Assembly: GCA_016707205.1 (NCBI GenBank)
Contig: JADJHZ010000006.1
Location: forward strand, 186,001-250,000
DNA from: Haliscomenobacter sp.
Lineage (GTDB): Bacteria; Bacteroidota; Bacteroidia; Chitinophagales; Saprospiraceae
Length of the DNA: 64,000 nt
Reading direction: 5' to 3'
Shown: piece by piece, positions 11,001-18,888 of the stretch
Layout of the letters: each line of letters opens with the position of its first letter
Position numbering within the stretch: the first letter of the stretch is position 1
Translations under genes and position numbers: made by a program
The notes under the pieces: generated by a model
The model's input: the letters and a program-made list of their open reading frames with translations, nothing else
The model's database searches: none
Told to the model about the DNA's origin: nothing

Positions 11001-11995
11001 TTCCTTTAAATTCTTCGTGCAGGCAAATGCCTCTTAGGAAAGTTGGTTTTCCATTCAATAATATATTAGGGCCTTTTGTTTCAATGGTCCTGAAACCAAT
11101 TTCATCTTTCAGGGTTTGATAAGCTGACTTAATAATTATTGAATAAAGTTTGGGAAACTCAGGAGACCAGTATGAAATGCTATTCTTCACTTCAAACTCA
11201 AACAATGCTTTCCCATCGGCAGATACTTCAATTTCCTTTTCGATTTTTAGTTCGGGAATACTGATGATAATTTTTTCGTTTTTAGCAGGATTATTAAGTT
11301 GGATAAATCCTGCAATTGCATTTTGATTATCCTTTTTTAATTGAATGGAATAGTCCTGAATAAAAACAGCCGGTTCTTCTATTAAAAGTACATCCCTGGT
11401 GATGCCGCCATAATTCCACCAATCGGTGTTAGAAGTTGGAACAGCTTCTTTAAACCGCTTGTTATCAACTTTTACAACAAGGTAGTTGCCTTTTGCTTTA
11501 ACAATAGATGAAATTTCGAAATTGAAGGGTGTAAAACCGCCTTCATGGGTTCCCAATTTTTTCCCATTCAGATATACTTCCGCTTTATAGTTAACTGCAC
11601 CGAAATAAATAAAAATCCTTTTATTGTTTGTTAAATTATAATCGAAAGATTTTTTTAACCAGATGGTACCCTCGTAATAAAAAAGATTTTCCTTTTGTGT
11701 ATTCCAATCACCGGGAACTTTTAAAGTGGGAGATGTATTAAAATCATATTCCACCAACTCCGTTTTATCTTTTGGGTGATAATCATTATAAAACGCTGAT
11801 GGAGAGCCGGGATTATTCTGATCATATACCTCTGAATGAAAACTGTAATAACCCGTTTCATAAGGGTCAACTATATAATTCCAATTGCCATTTAAGCTTA
11901 TTGTGTTTCGTCCGCCAGTATTGATTAAAAGATCCTGGGACAAAATTGTTATTGGTAAAAACAGTATACTAAAAAAATAATCTTATCCTGATCAT
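8017..11995 (-). CDS. Bifunctional GH2-GH3 fusion glycosidase, signal peptide out of frame
   Basis: The long frame (8017-11943, 1308 residues, beginning at a TTG) carries two complete enzymes. Residues about 10-580 are GH2: sugar-binding sandwich, Ig domain, and a TIM barrel with acid/base E406 ('SMANETP') and nucleophile E492 ('VVSEFGG'). Residues about 590-1308 are GH3: 'LRLMTLEEKIGQLNQY', 'DPRWGRVMEGAGEDP', nucleophile D847 ('VVSDWGS'), 'KHF', then the (alpha/beta) sandwich and a C-terminal fibronectin III-like domain. All catalytic residues are kept, so both halves may work. No ATG precedes the frame, but an ATG at 11993-11995 opens MIRIRLFF, and one base fewer in the T7 run (11971-11977) would join it to SILFLPITILSQ, a normal signal peptide. 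Substrates are inferred: GH2 beta-glucuronidase/galactosidase-like, GH3 beta-glucosidase-like. Confidence 0.85.
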
Positions 11996-12007
11996 GCCAT
12001 TAAATTT

Positions 12008-12274
12008 GGTAGTGGGTCAAATTGATTGATCAAGCTCTTCGAGCGTCAGCAAATTGCCCCTGTTTGTAGTAATATCTTTCCATATTCATTCCAAGGATGT
12101 TATCATGGATCGTTTCGTTCTTTGAAAAGCAGATTGTACGCCGGCTTGGTCTTTTTAAATGCGTGAGAAAGTTTAGGTTTTCCCGTTCGATCCGCCACGT
12201 ATTATCCTTGCCGATGATAGGCCTGTATTTTAGAAACAAGCGGGGATAAGATATAATAAATCTGACCCACCACC
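12008..12274 (-). mobile_element. Internally deleted IS1-family element
   Basis: This 267-bp segment starts with GGTAGTGGGTCAAATT (12008) and ends with the inverse of GGTGGTGGGTCA (12264-12274). The ends are related and begin with GGT, like IS1-family ends. It holds only the C-terminal part of an IS1-type transposase on the minus strand, so the insA part and most of insB are gone. It lies between susD and the GH2-GH3 gene and may reduce transcription into the downstream glycosidases. No matching target duplication is seen on its left side (TTAAATTT against AAATAAAT). Confidence 0.65.
12030..12239 (-). pseudogene. IS1-type transposase, C-terminal fragment
   Basis: The frame of about 69 residues contains 'NTWRIERENLNFLTHLKRPS' and 'RRTICFSKNETIHDNILGM'. 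This matches the C-terminal pattern of IS1 InsB (WRIE/HxxLKR, RKTICFS, xxIH). It has a TTG-only start and lacks the N-terminal zinc-finger and first catalytic Asp regions. It is a decay product inside the element at 12008-12274, not an active transposase. Confidence 0.75.
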
Positions 12275-12282
12275 AAATAAAT

Positions 12283-12371
12283 GGTGGTGGGTCAAATTGG
12301 TGGACATAAGGGCTAGAATGGTTTGTTGCTCAAATTCTTGAATGCCTCACCAACCGATTTGACCCACTACC
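12283..12371. mobile_element. 89-bp IS1-end MITE with 8-bp target duplication
   Basis: The segment runs from GGTGGTGGGTCAAATTGG to an inverted copy (GGTAGTGGGTCAAATCGG read on the minus strand). Only about 45 bp lie between the ends and there is no coding content. It is flanked on both sides by AAATAAAT (12275-12282 and 12372-12379), which fits the 8-9 bp duplication of IS1-family transposition. It abuts the IS1 remnant at 12008-12274 and was probably mobilised by the same transposase. Confidence 0.65.
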
Positions 12372-12410
12372 AAATAAATATATGAAATCAGTAAAAAAGC
12401 GATTGTGGGT

Positions 12411-13943
12411 TTATTGTATCCACCAGGGAACTTTATTAACCCCGTCAAATCCATCAAACTGTTCGTCAATCGCTTTTTTATAATTTTCGGGGTTTTTTGT
12501 CAGTTCATCAGTCGGGTATTTCCAGCGTTTAGGAAATACTTTCGGATCATCTGTATTTAAACTGGTAGCCGGATCCAGCGTAAAGTTTGGATATCCTGTA
12601 CGCAGAAAGTTTCTGTAACCAGAGCTATTACCCTGAAAGAAATCAATAAAATACCTTTGCATCCAAATTTGCTGCAAACGTTCTGTTTTGGTACCGGTTA
12701 CTTTAAAGGCGGCCTCACCTGTAAAATAATTATTTATATAGGTTTGGTCAATTGCCATTCCATGAAGGTTTGCTGGAAGTGAACTTGGTAAGGTTCTATA
12801 ATAATCGAGCATAGCCTTCACTCCGTTTTCGTAGTATGTCTGTGCTGTACCAGAAACCCAGCCTTCCTCTATCGCCTCTGCAATAATGAAGCATTGTTCG
12901 CCGTAAGTTAAAATAAGCATAGGATCACCTGCCCTGGGTATTGTATAGCGTTTATTTACTAATGAGTACTTACCAGCAGCCCGGTTAAGGTCAAGCGTGT
13001 TTGAAGGCAATTCTGAAGGGGCGCCTTCATAAGCAGCAAAATCATTTTCCAGCAAACCGCCAGCTATCTTATAAGCTGCAGGCTCTGCGAAATAAAACAA
13101 TCTCCGGTCTTTGACATTCTTTAACGCATCAACCATCAGTTTTGAAACAGCTAAAGTAAGCCGCTGATTTTCCCCGTTCCAAAAAGGATGGCTTGCATTG
13201 GCATTATCAATATAGCCTAATTGAAAATTATCTGCGTTATCAACCATTAAATTACCTGCAGTAACGATTTCGGCAAAGCGGGCTTTCTGAGCAGGCGTGA
13301 TTTTTTTACTGATAGTTTGTAATACTTTTAATTGAAAAGCATTACAAAGCCTGCGCCATTTTAAAGCATTTCCTCCTAACATGATGTCTCCTTGAAAATT
13401 TACACCAGCTGCAAATTTCAATTCGGCTGCTTTCAAATCTGCTAAAATACCCTCAAATACGGCTGCCTGCTTATCATACTTGGGCTGGCTTATTCCTTCT
13501 TCTGCTTTTCCTGCCTCTGAATAAGGAATATCACCCATATCCAATGTGGTGTAATATCCCCAATATGCTTTCAGAAACAATGCTAGTCCCTCGTAAGAAG
13601 GAAGAGCCGGGTTTCCATCAGCAAATTCAACCATTCTTTTAGTGCTGGTTAAGTTCTGATACCACCCAAATCCCCCATAAGGATAATAAGAGCTATAATA
13701 CTGGTAAGGATTTCCACCGGCTGAAACATTTGTGCAATGCTTGGCAAATAGCTGGGCTGTGCCCCAGTCCGTTGGATTGGGATTCCAAAACCTGAAGGTG
13801 CTTCTCAATACCTGGGTAGCTAACAAATCGGGTGAAACAGATGTTGGTACATCCGGGTTAGTATTTAAGGTATCAAAATTTTCACATGAACTTGCAAAGG
13901 CAAGAGTAAATATTACAATCAGTATATAATTTATTGCTTTCAT
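12411..13943 (-). CDS. SusD/RagB-family glycan-binding lipoprotein
   Basis: The product is 510 residues with a lipoprotein signal (LAFASSC, Cys20). 'NTNPDVPTSVSPDLLATQVLRSTF' is typical of the SusD-like branch whose members begin 'lxxxNxNPxxxxxxxPxxLL'. Further helical TPR-like segments follow, with 'YGEQCFIIAEAIEEGW' near residue 345, matching the conserved 'lRyAEvlLiyAEA' stretch of SusD. It should sit on the outer leaflet of the outer membrane as the lid of the SusC channel encoded 12 bp upstream, binding oligosaccharides for uptake. Composition is AT-rich like the rest of the left locus. The specific ligand cannot be read from sequence. Confidence 0.9.
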   Translation of the reverse strand: MKAINYILIVIFTLAFASSCENFDTLNTNPDVPTSVSPDLLATQVLRSTFRFWNPNPTDWGTAQLFAKHCTNVSAGGNPYQYYSSYYPYGGFGWYQNLTSTKRMVEFADGNPALPSYEGLALFLKAYWGYYTTLDMGDIPYSEAGKAEEGISQPKYDKQAAVFEGILADLKAAELKFAAGVNFQGDIMLGGNALKWRRLCNAFQLKVLQTISKKITPAQKARFAEIVTAGNLMVDNADNFQLGYIDNANASHPFWNGENQRLTLAVSKLMVDALKNVKDRRLFYFAEPAAYKIAGGLLENDFAAYEGAPSELPSNTLDLNRAAGKYSLVNKRYTIPRAGDPMLILTYGEQCFIIAEAIEEGWVSGTAQTYYENGVKAMLDYYRTLPSSLPANLHGMAIDQTYINNYFTGEAAFKVTGTKTERLQQIWMQRYFIDFFQGNSSGYRNFLRTGYPNFTLDPATSLNTDDPKVFPKRWKYPTDELTKNPENYKKAIDEQFDGFDGVNKVPWWIQ

Positions 13944-13955
13944 TGTTCCTGTTTT

Positions 13956-16900
13956 TTAAAAGGTGAAATTAAGTTTACCTCCAAAATATCTTGTCGATGG
14001 ATCTGTAAAATCTTCAGAGCCTCCATCTGGATCAGAATATTTAAAATCTTTTGCTTTCAACAGTACATTTTGTCCAATTACACTAATTGAGCCTGCTTTT
14101 GCAAACTTATTTATCAGTTTACTCGGTATATTGTAAGTCAAAGATATCTCACGCAGTTTGAAAAACGTCTTTGAGTATGTATCGGCTTTGCTTCCATTAC
14201 CACCCCATGCGCTACTGTTATGCAGGTCGACCATATAGTTTTTGTACCTGGTTTTTACATCATTAGGCGCAAAAACGCGGTTATCAGATATAATATTGCC
14301 ATCCGCATCAAATGTCGCTGTGCCTGATACTACTTTTACACCCTGCCCCAGATAATTATTGGAACCTGGCGTTGCAACATCTAGTGCCCTTTCCGGTGAC
14401 AGAGAATTAGGATGAACACCTGCCTGCCACATATAACTTTCTGTTCTCGTATTGGCCAGTCCCCCATTTACTCCGTCAAATGACACGAACAAACTGAAGT
14501 CCTTATAGCTTAAATTGGCATTGGTTCCCCAAATAAAATCCGGGTCTCTGTATCCAAATAATACATCATATGGATGAACAATAGGCCTCCCACTGCTATT
14601 ATGTATCAGGCTTCCTCCTGGCTGTTCGCCATTTCCTTCAGGGGTGCGTAGAAAATCTCTGCTTATAAAATGGTCGGTGCGTTCTCCCACTTTTACCCAA
14701 GGCTTTTTAGTTGAATATACAGGATCTAACTTAGTATAATAACTGGCGAAAGTACTCCAGTTTAAACCAAGATTCAATTGCCATTCTCTATTTTTAATAG
14801 GGGTGGCATTAAGTATAACCTCCCAACCACGTCGGGTAATTTCTTCCTTGGAATTGGTGACGAGCCCACCATATCCGGATGATTGCGATAACCCAACGGT
14901 TGTAATACGGTCGAATACTCTTAGTGAATAGTGGGAAACATCAAGCATTAAACGGTTTTTCAGGAACATAGCCTGTAAACCCTGTTCATAAGTTTCCGAA
15001 CTTGTTGGTGCGATGGTTGGTGAATATAAGTTGCCGGGAACCCCTGCTCCATTAAACGCACCCCAAGTAGCAGCAGAAATAGAATAACTACTATTAATTT
15101 CGTAAATAGAAGCTGGCCTTTTTGACAAAGTCCAGGAGCTTCTGAGTTTTAATAAATCGAGCCAGTCCTCTGTATTTGGCAACAATTCTGAAATTACAAA
15201 ACTGGCAGCAACTGATGGATAGAAATAGGACCGTTGAGCTTTTGCTAATGTTGAACTCCAGTCCTCACGACCGGTTGCTTCCACAAATAACAGTTTTTTC
15301 CAGGAGACACCTACACGGCCAAATAAAGAATTTACTTGTTGCGCTAAGGTACTCTGGGCTACCTGGGCAGGACCGACGGATGCTGCTAAAGAGAAAAAAC
15401 CAGGAACAGAAATACCATTAGTTGTACCCCCGTTTATATTGTTGTCTCTTCTAAAGAATATTGTTCCTCCTGCCATATATTCAACATCAAAATCTTTTGT
15501 AATTTTCCGATCTCCGCTGAGTATAAAATCAGAGTTAATACTGTTTCCTGTATTTTGCCCTATGTTATAACTGCCGAATAGTCTGCCATTCCAGACACCT
15601 CCGTTTCCTGGTACAGGCACGCCGCCCGTGAACAATACAGAACCCTTGGATAGCTTAACTTCCCCAACTTCTTTGTAAAAATCAACCCCGGTTCGAAGAG
15701 TGGCTGTCAACCAATTAGTTAGCTGATAACTCGCGGTTACATCAGCATTAAAGATATCACGGGATATCTTATTGATCTTTTCGTAGCTGTCAAAATAAGG
15801 GTTGTTTTCGTCCCTTCCTGCATTTCCTCCGGCTGCATTCAGACCAAAATGGTTCTGTTGCAGTACGCCTGGCGTTATCCAATAATTGTTTTTATAATCC
15901 TCAAGATTCCAATCAGTAGGAGACCAAATTAATATAGAATACATTCGATCGTATGACGTATAGTTATTGGCCCCAATATTTGGCGATGATTTTCTGGCAT
16001 ATGAAAAATTTGTACTTACTTTAAATTTATTTACCGAAAGGTCCGCGCCAAAAGAGTAGGTATATTTTTGTATTATTGAATTTGGATACCGGCCTTTATT
16101 TTCAGTCCAGTTTAACGAGTTTCTGATTGAAAGATTATCCTTCTTGTACCCTACGTTTAAGTTATTATTAGTTACATAACCTTGCTCCAGAAAATTTTTG
16201 AAATTGTCTTTACCAACAGGTAAATATGGGCGAACTGTATTTGACTTAGTTATCGGGTCCCATTGTTGTCTTGGTGTTCCATCCATTACTGTCCCCCATG
16301 AATTGTCGCTAAATTGATCATAAATCATATTGTCACCGCGACCATATACAGATTGAACCTCGGGAACAGCTAAAAACCCTGCGGTAAACATCGTATTTGT
16401 AGTAAGATCTAAAGTTAATCCCGATTTATTAGCACTGCCATTTTTGGTGGTAACCAAAATGGCGCCGTTTGCTCCACGAAATCCATACAAGGCTGAAGCA
16501 GTTGCCCCTTTCAAAATACTCACTGACTCAATATCTTCAGCAGAAATATCGCCCAGTGTTTTATTTTGATAGGCTACCCCATCGATAACTAATAAAGCAT
16601 TCTCCCCTCGGACTGTAATAACCGGCACTGCAGCAAAATCCTGTGAGTTCCTAACCAGTACTCCCGCTACTTTACCGGTAAGTGATGTCGCTACATCAAG
16701 AGCCTGAACTTGTTGTAAGTTATCGCCGCCTACTTTTTGCACCGAATAACCAAGGGCTTTTTCTGATCGTTTTATGCCCAAAGCAGTAACGACAACTTCA
16801 TCCAGTGCTTGAATACTGTACGTGAGATTGACGTCTATTCTCGTTCTTCCGTTTATAGGTTCTTCGACGGTAGTGTATCCCACATAACTAAAAACAAGAA

Positions 16901-17108
16901 TTGTGGCTGAAGGAGGAACAGAAATGGTAAAATCGCCTTTTTCATCGGTAGTTGTACCAATTTCAGTACCCTGAACTAGTACTGATACGTAGGGGACCCC
17001 AATTCCATTTTCTGTCACCCTGCCTGAGATCGTTATACTTTGAGACCAGGCAACGGATGCGATAAATAGAAAGAGAGAAACAAACCCTCCTTTTAAGATT
17101 GTTTTCAT
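13956..17108 (-). CDS. SusC/RagA-family TonB-dependent outer-membrane transporter
   Basis: The product is 1050 residues with signal peptide ending 'SVAWSQ'. A carboxypeptidase-D-like regulatory domain follows ('ITISGRVTENGIGVPYVSVLVQG', to about residue 100). After it comes the TonB-box region 'LDEVVVTALG', a plug domain with 'SVSILKGATASALYGFRGANGAILVTTK', and a long beta-barrel ending in the aromatic 'KLNFTF'. It imports oligosaccharides with its SusD partner. It is the first gene of the left operon. Two LacI-type palindromes (17143-17177) lie 35-70 bp before its ATG, so repression by a sugar-responsive regulator encoded elsewhere is likely. Confidence 0.94.
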   Translation of the reverse strand: MKTILKGGFVSLFLFIASVAWSQSITISGRVTENGIGVPYVSVLVQGTEIGTTTDEKGDFTISVPPSATILVFSYVGYTTVEEPINGRTRIDVNLTYSIQALDEVVVTALGIKRSEKALGYSVQKVGGDNLQQVQALDVATSLTGKVAGVLVRNSQDFAAVPVITVRGENALLVIDGVAYQNKTLGDISAEDIESVSILKGATASALYGFRGANGAILVTTKNGSANKSGLTLDLTTNTMFTAGFLAVPEVQSVYGRGDNMIYDQFSDNSWGTVMDGTPRQQWDPITKSNTVRPYLPVGKDNFKNFLEQGYVTNNNLNVGYKKDNLSIRNSLNWTENKGRYPNSIIQKYTYSFGADLSVNKFKVSTNFSYARKSSPNIGANNYTSYDRMYSILIWSPTDWNLEDYKNNYWITPGVLQQNHFGLNAAGGNAGRDENNPYFDSYEKINKISRDIFNADVTASYQLTNWLTATLRTGVDFYKEVGEVKLSKGSVLFTGGVPVPGNGGVWNGRLFGSYNIGQNTGNSINSDFILSGDRKITKDFDVEYMAGGTIFFRRDNNINGGTTNGISVPGFFSLAASVGPAQVAQSTLAQQVNSLFGRVGVSWKKLLFVEATGREDWSSTLAKAQRSYFYPSVAASFVISELLPNTEDWLDLLKLRSSWTLSKRPASIYEINSSYSISAATWGAFNGAGVPGNLYSPTIAPTSSETYEQGLQAMFLKNRLMLDVSHYSLRVFDRITTVGLSQSSGYGGLVTNSKEEITRRGWEVILNATPIKNREWQLNLGLNWSTFASYYTKLDPVYSTKKPWVKVGERTDHFISRDFLRTPEGNGEQPGGSLIHNSSGRPIVHPYDVLFGYRDPDFIWGTNANLSYKDFSLFVSFDGVNGGLANTRTESYMWQAGVHPNSLSPERALDVATPGSNNYLGQGVKVVSGTATFDADGNIISDNRVFAPNDVKTRYKNYMVDLHNSSAWGGNGSKADTYSKTFFKLREISLTYNIPSKLINKFAKAGSISVIGQNVLLKAKDFKYSDPDGGSEDFTDPSTRYFGGKLNFTF

Positions 17109-17142
17109 GTGGCTTTATTTTAGGTAAAAAATAATTACAAAA

Positions 17143-17177
17143 CTCAAACGATTGAGCAAAAAGAACAATCGTTTGAG
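17143..17177 (-). promoter_or_regulatory. Paired LacI-type operator before susC (left locus)
   Basis: CTCAAACGATTG (17143-17154) and CAATCGTTTGAG (17166-17177) are perfect 12-bp inverted repeats 11 bp apart. Each arm is also close to a palindrome centred on CG, the form of LacI/GalR operators. The pair lies 35-69 bp upstream of the susC ATG. The core resembles the CAATCGNTTG sites of the right-hand locus. The other bases between susC and 17,280 are AT-rich without further features. Confidence 0.55.
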
Positions 17178-17283
17178 CTAAAGTATTACTTTGTTTGATA
17201 TCAACAAAATAAATTGACTTTTTTTAAAAAAAAGAGATCAAAAGAAAAATACCTATTGAAAAATGGTTTAGAATCAACCCTGA

Positions 17284-17382
17284 AATGCCGCCCCCCACTG
17301 CACTTACCTCTTGAACACCGGGGAGACCTGGATTGGCGACCTGTCCGACAACGAACTCCGGAACTTGTTTCAACTGGGATAA
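17284..17382 (+). pseudogene. Possible severed 3' end of a GC-rich gene
   Basis: Thirty-two codons before the TAA at 17380-17382 read '...TYLLNTGETWIGDLSD' followed by 'NELRNLFQLG'. Third positions are strongly G/C, unlike the AT-rich DNA immediately left of about 17,280. An in-frame TGA lies just upstream (17281-17283), so nothing longer exists here. I do not recognise the protein. It may be the tail of a gene cut when the AT-rich locus arrived, or a chance frame. The rest of 17,221-17,413 shows no gene. Confidence 0.3.
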
Positions 17383-17413
17383 GCGGTGGACATGCGCCCC
17401 TTGCAGCGGCTTC

Positions 17414-18730
17414 TTAGTTGGCCCCATACTTCATCGCTACCCCAAAGACTCGCTCCCGCAACGAGTTGACATTGTAGTATGCGCCGGAAGGCAGTAACCC
17501 TACGTTTTGCCTGTTGATCAGCAGGATGACCGACAAGCCGTATTCGGGGACAACCGAGATGCTCGTACCGGTGAATCCCGTGTGCCCGTAGCTGCCAATG
17601 GGCGCATTTTTCAGCAAGGGGTTGGAGGGGTCCATTACCCAGCCCAGCCCGTTTTTCAGTGAGTCCGGGGTTAGGAAGATCTCGATAGTTTTGGCGGAAA
17701 GGAACCGGCGGCCGGCAGCCATCCCTTTATTTTTTAGCATATCTACCAGCAGCTGCAAGTCGCCGGCAGTGGAGAACAGCCCCGCCGCGCCGGAAACGCC
17801 GCCGTTGGCATACCACGCGTTGCCGTCGTTCACTTCGCCAACCAGGGTATGCTTCCGCCAGCCGTTCCAGGAAGCCGGGTCAATTTCTTTGACCTGAAAC
17901 CCCAACGAGGCATCGTACACCATGCGTTTCTCATACGGGTTGCCGTGGGAAGTAGCGGCTATTTTGGGAAACCGGCCGGAAGCCCCAGGGTTGTAGGCGG
18001 TATGCGCCATCCCCAGCGGCTTAAAGATGTTTTCCTCCATAAACCGCTCCAGCGGCAGGCCGGAAACGGTTTCGATGATCTGGCCGAGCAGCACAAACCC
18101 CAGGTCGCTATAGCGCCGTTGGGCGCCAACCGGAAACCGCAACGGGAGCTCGCCGATCAGCCGGTAACATTCCTGTTTGTTGGACGCCCGGTAGTACATC
18201 GGATACCACTCGTAAAGCCCCGCAGAATGCGTCAGCAGATGCCGGATGGTTATGGCTTTTTTTTCAGGTGTCTGGAACGCTTCGATGTACTTGCCCACGG
18301 GGTCGTCTACCCGGATTAGCCCTTTATCAACCAAAAGCATGATGGAGGTCGTCGTCCCGATCACTTTGGTGAGCGAGGCAATATCGTAGAGATGCTGGAG
18401 GGACGTTTTTTCGGGCGCCGCAAGCGGCTTTTGTTCAAAGCCGACTTTTCGGGCATACCCGTACGCCTTCTGGAGAAGAACTTGATCGCCTTTTTTAATC
18501 ACGACGACCGCGCCGGGAATCTTGCCGCTGTCTACTTCGCTTTGAAGGATGCGGCCGATCTCCGTAGCCAGGCCCTGCCGGGCATTGTGTTGCGACGTGG
18601 CCGGATGCCAGGATAAGGCGAGGAGAAAAAAGGGAAATAGGAATCGGTTATACCGGGAGGCGAAACAGTAAATAATCATCAACAAAGAAAAATAGACGGC
18701 GATGAGGAGTAAAAGGGATAAAGGATTCAT
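17414..18730 (-). CDS. Secreted serine hydrolase, class C beta-lactamase/PBP-like
   Basis: The product is 438 residues. The N-terminus has two hydrophobic stretches, 'MNPLSLLLLIAVYFSLLMII' and 'FLFPFFLLALSWHPATSQ', so it is a signal peptide with a long leader or a membrane-anchored form. The catalytic fold shows the family motifs: SxxK as 'ASLTKVIG', the second motif as 'YSDLGFVLLGQII' and 'HTGFTG' near residue 395. Blocks such as 'IRHLLTHSAGL' and 'PLGMAHTAYNP' are typical of the beta-lactamase/esterase superfamily. It may be a D-Ala-D-Ala peptidase or an esterase; real beta-lactam resistance is not indicated. It is divergent from glpD, with a shared inverted repeat between them, and is not clearly linked to the sugar loci. 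Confidence 0.85.
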   Translation of the reverse strand: MNPLSLLLLIAVYFSLLMIIYCFASRYNRFLFPFFLLALSWHPATSQHNARQGLATEIGRILQSEVDSGKIPGAVVVIKKGDQVLLQKAYGYARKVGFEQKPLAAPEKTSLQHLYDIASLTKVIGTTTSIMLLVDKGLIRVDDPVGKYIEAFQTPEKKAITIRHLLTHSAGLYEWYPMYYRASNKQECYRLIGELPLRFPVGAQRRYSDLGFVLLGQIIETVSGLPLERFMEENIFKPLGMAHTAYNPGASGRFPKIAATSHGNPYEKRMVYDASLGFQVKEIDPASWNGWRKHTLVGEVNDGNAWYANGGVSGAAGLFSTAGDLQLLVDMLKNKGMAAGRRFLSAKTIEIFLTPDSLKNGLGWVMDPSNPLLKNAPIGSYGHTGFTGTSISVVPEYGLSVILLINRQNVGLLPSGAYYNVNSLRERVFGVAMKYGAN

Positions 18731-18743
18731 AATGCAAAATTAT

Positions 18744-18798
18744 GCCTAAAATATAGCGTTTTTGTTTGTTTAGAGCCGCAAGCTGCTATATTTTAGGC
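18744..18798. promoter_or_regulatory. Divergent promoter region with 14-bp perfect inverted repeat
   Basis: GCCTAAAATATAGC (18744-18757) and GCTATATTTTAGGC (18785-18798) are exact inverted repeats separated by 27 bp, midway between the serine hydrolase and glpD starts. On the plus strand, TTTG at 18765-18768 followed after 18 bp by TATATTTT resembles a Bacteroidota TTTG/TAnnTTTG promoter for glpD. The mirror copy could serve the opposite gene. It may also be a shared operator. Confidence 0.4.
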
Positions 18799-18888
18799 TT
18801 AATTCTTTGAAAAACTACCTGTGTCCGGCTTCCCGGCGATCGCATTCCAGCTTTCGCCGGCTTTTATCAAGTTTTCAGATTTCAAACC

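Noticed and set aside
17214..17427. Two overlapping 67-codon frames on opposite strands between susC and the serine hydrolase
   Set aside because: Both cross the composition break, start in poly-A/T sequence and lack any family pattern. Only the short C-terminal-like tail at 17284-17382 in another frame looked coding.
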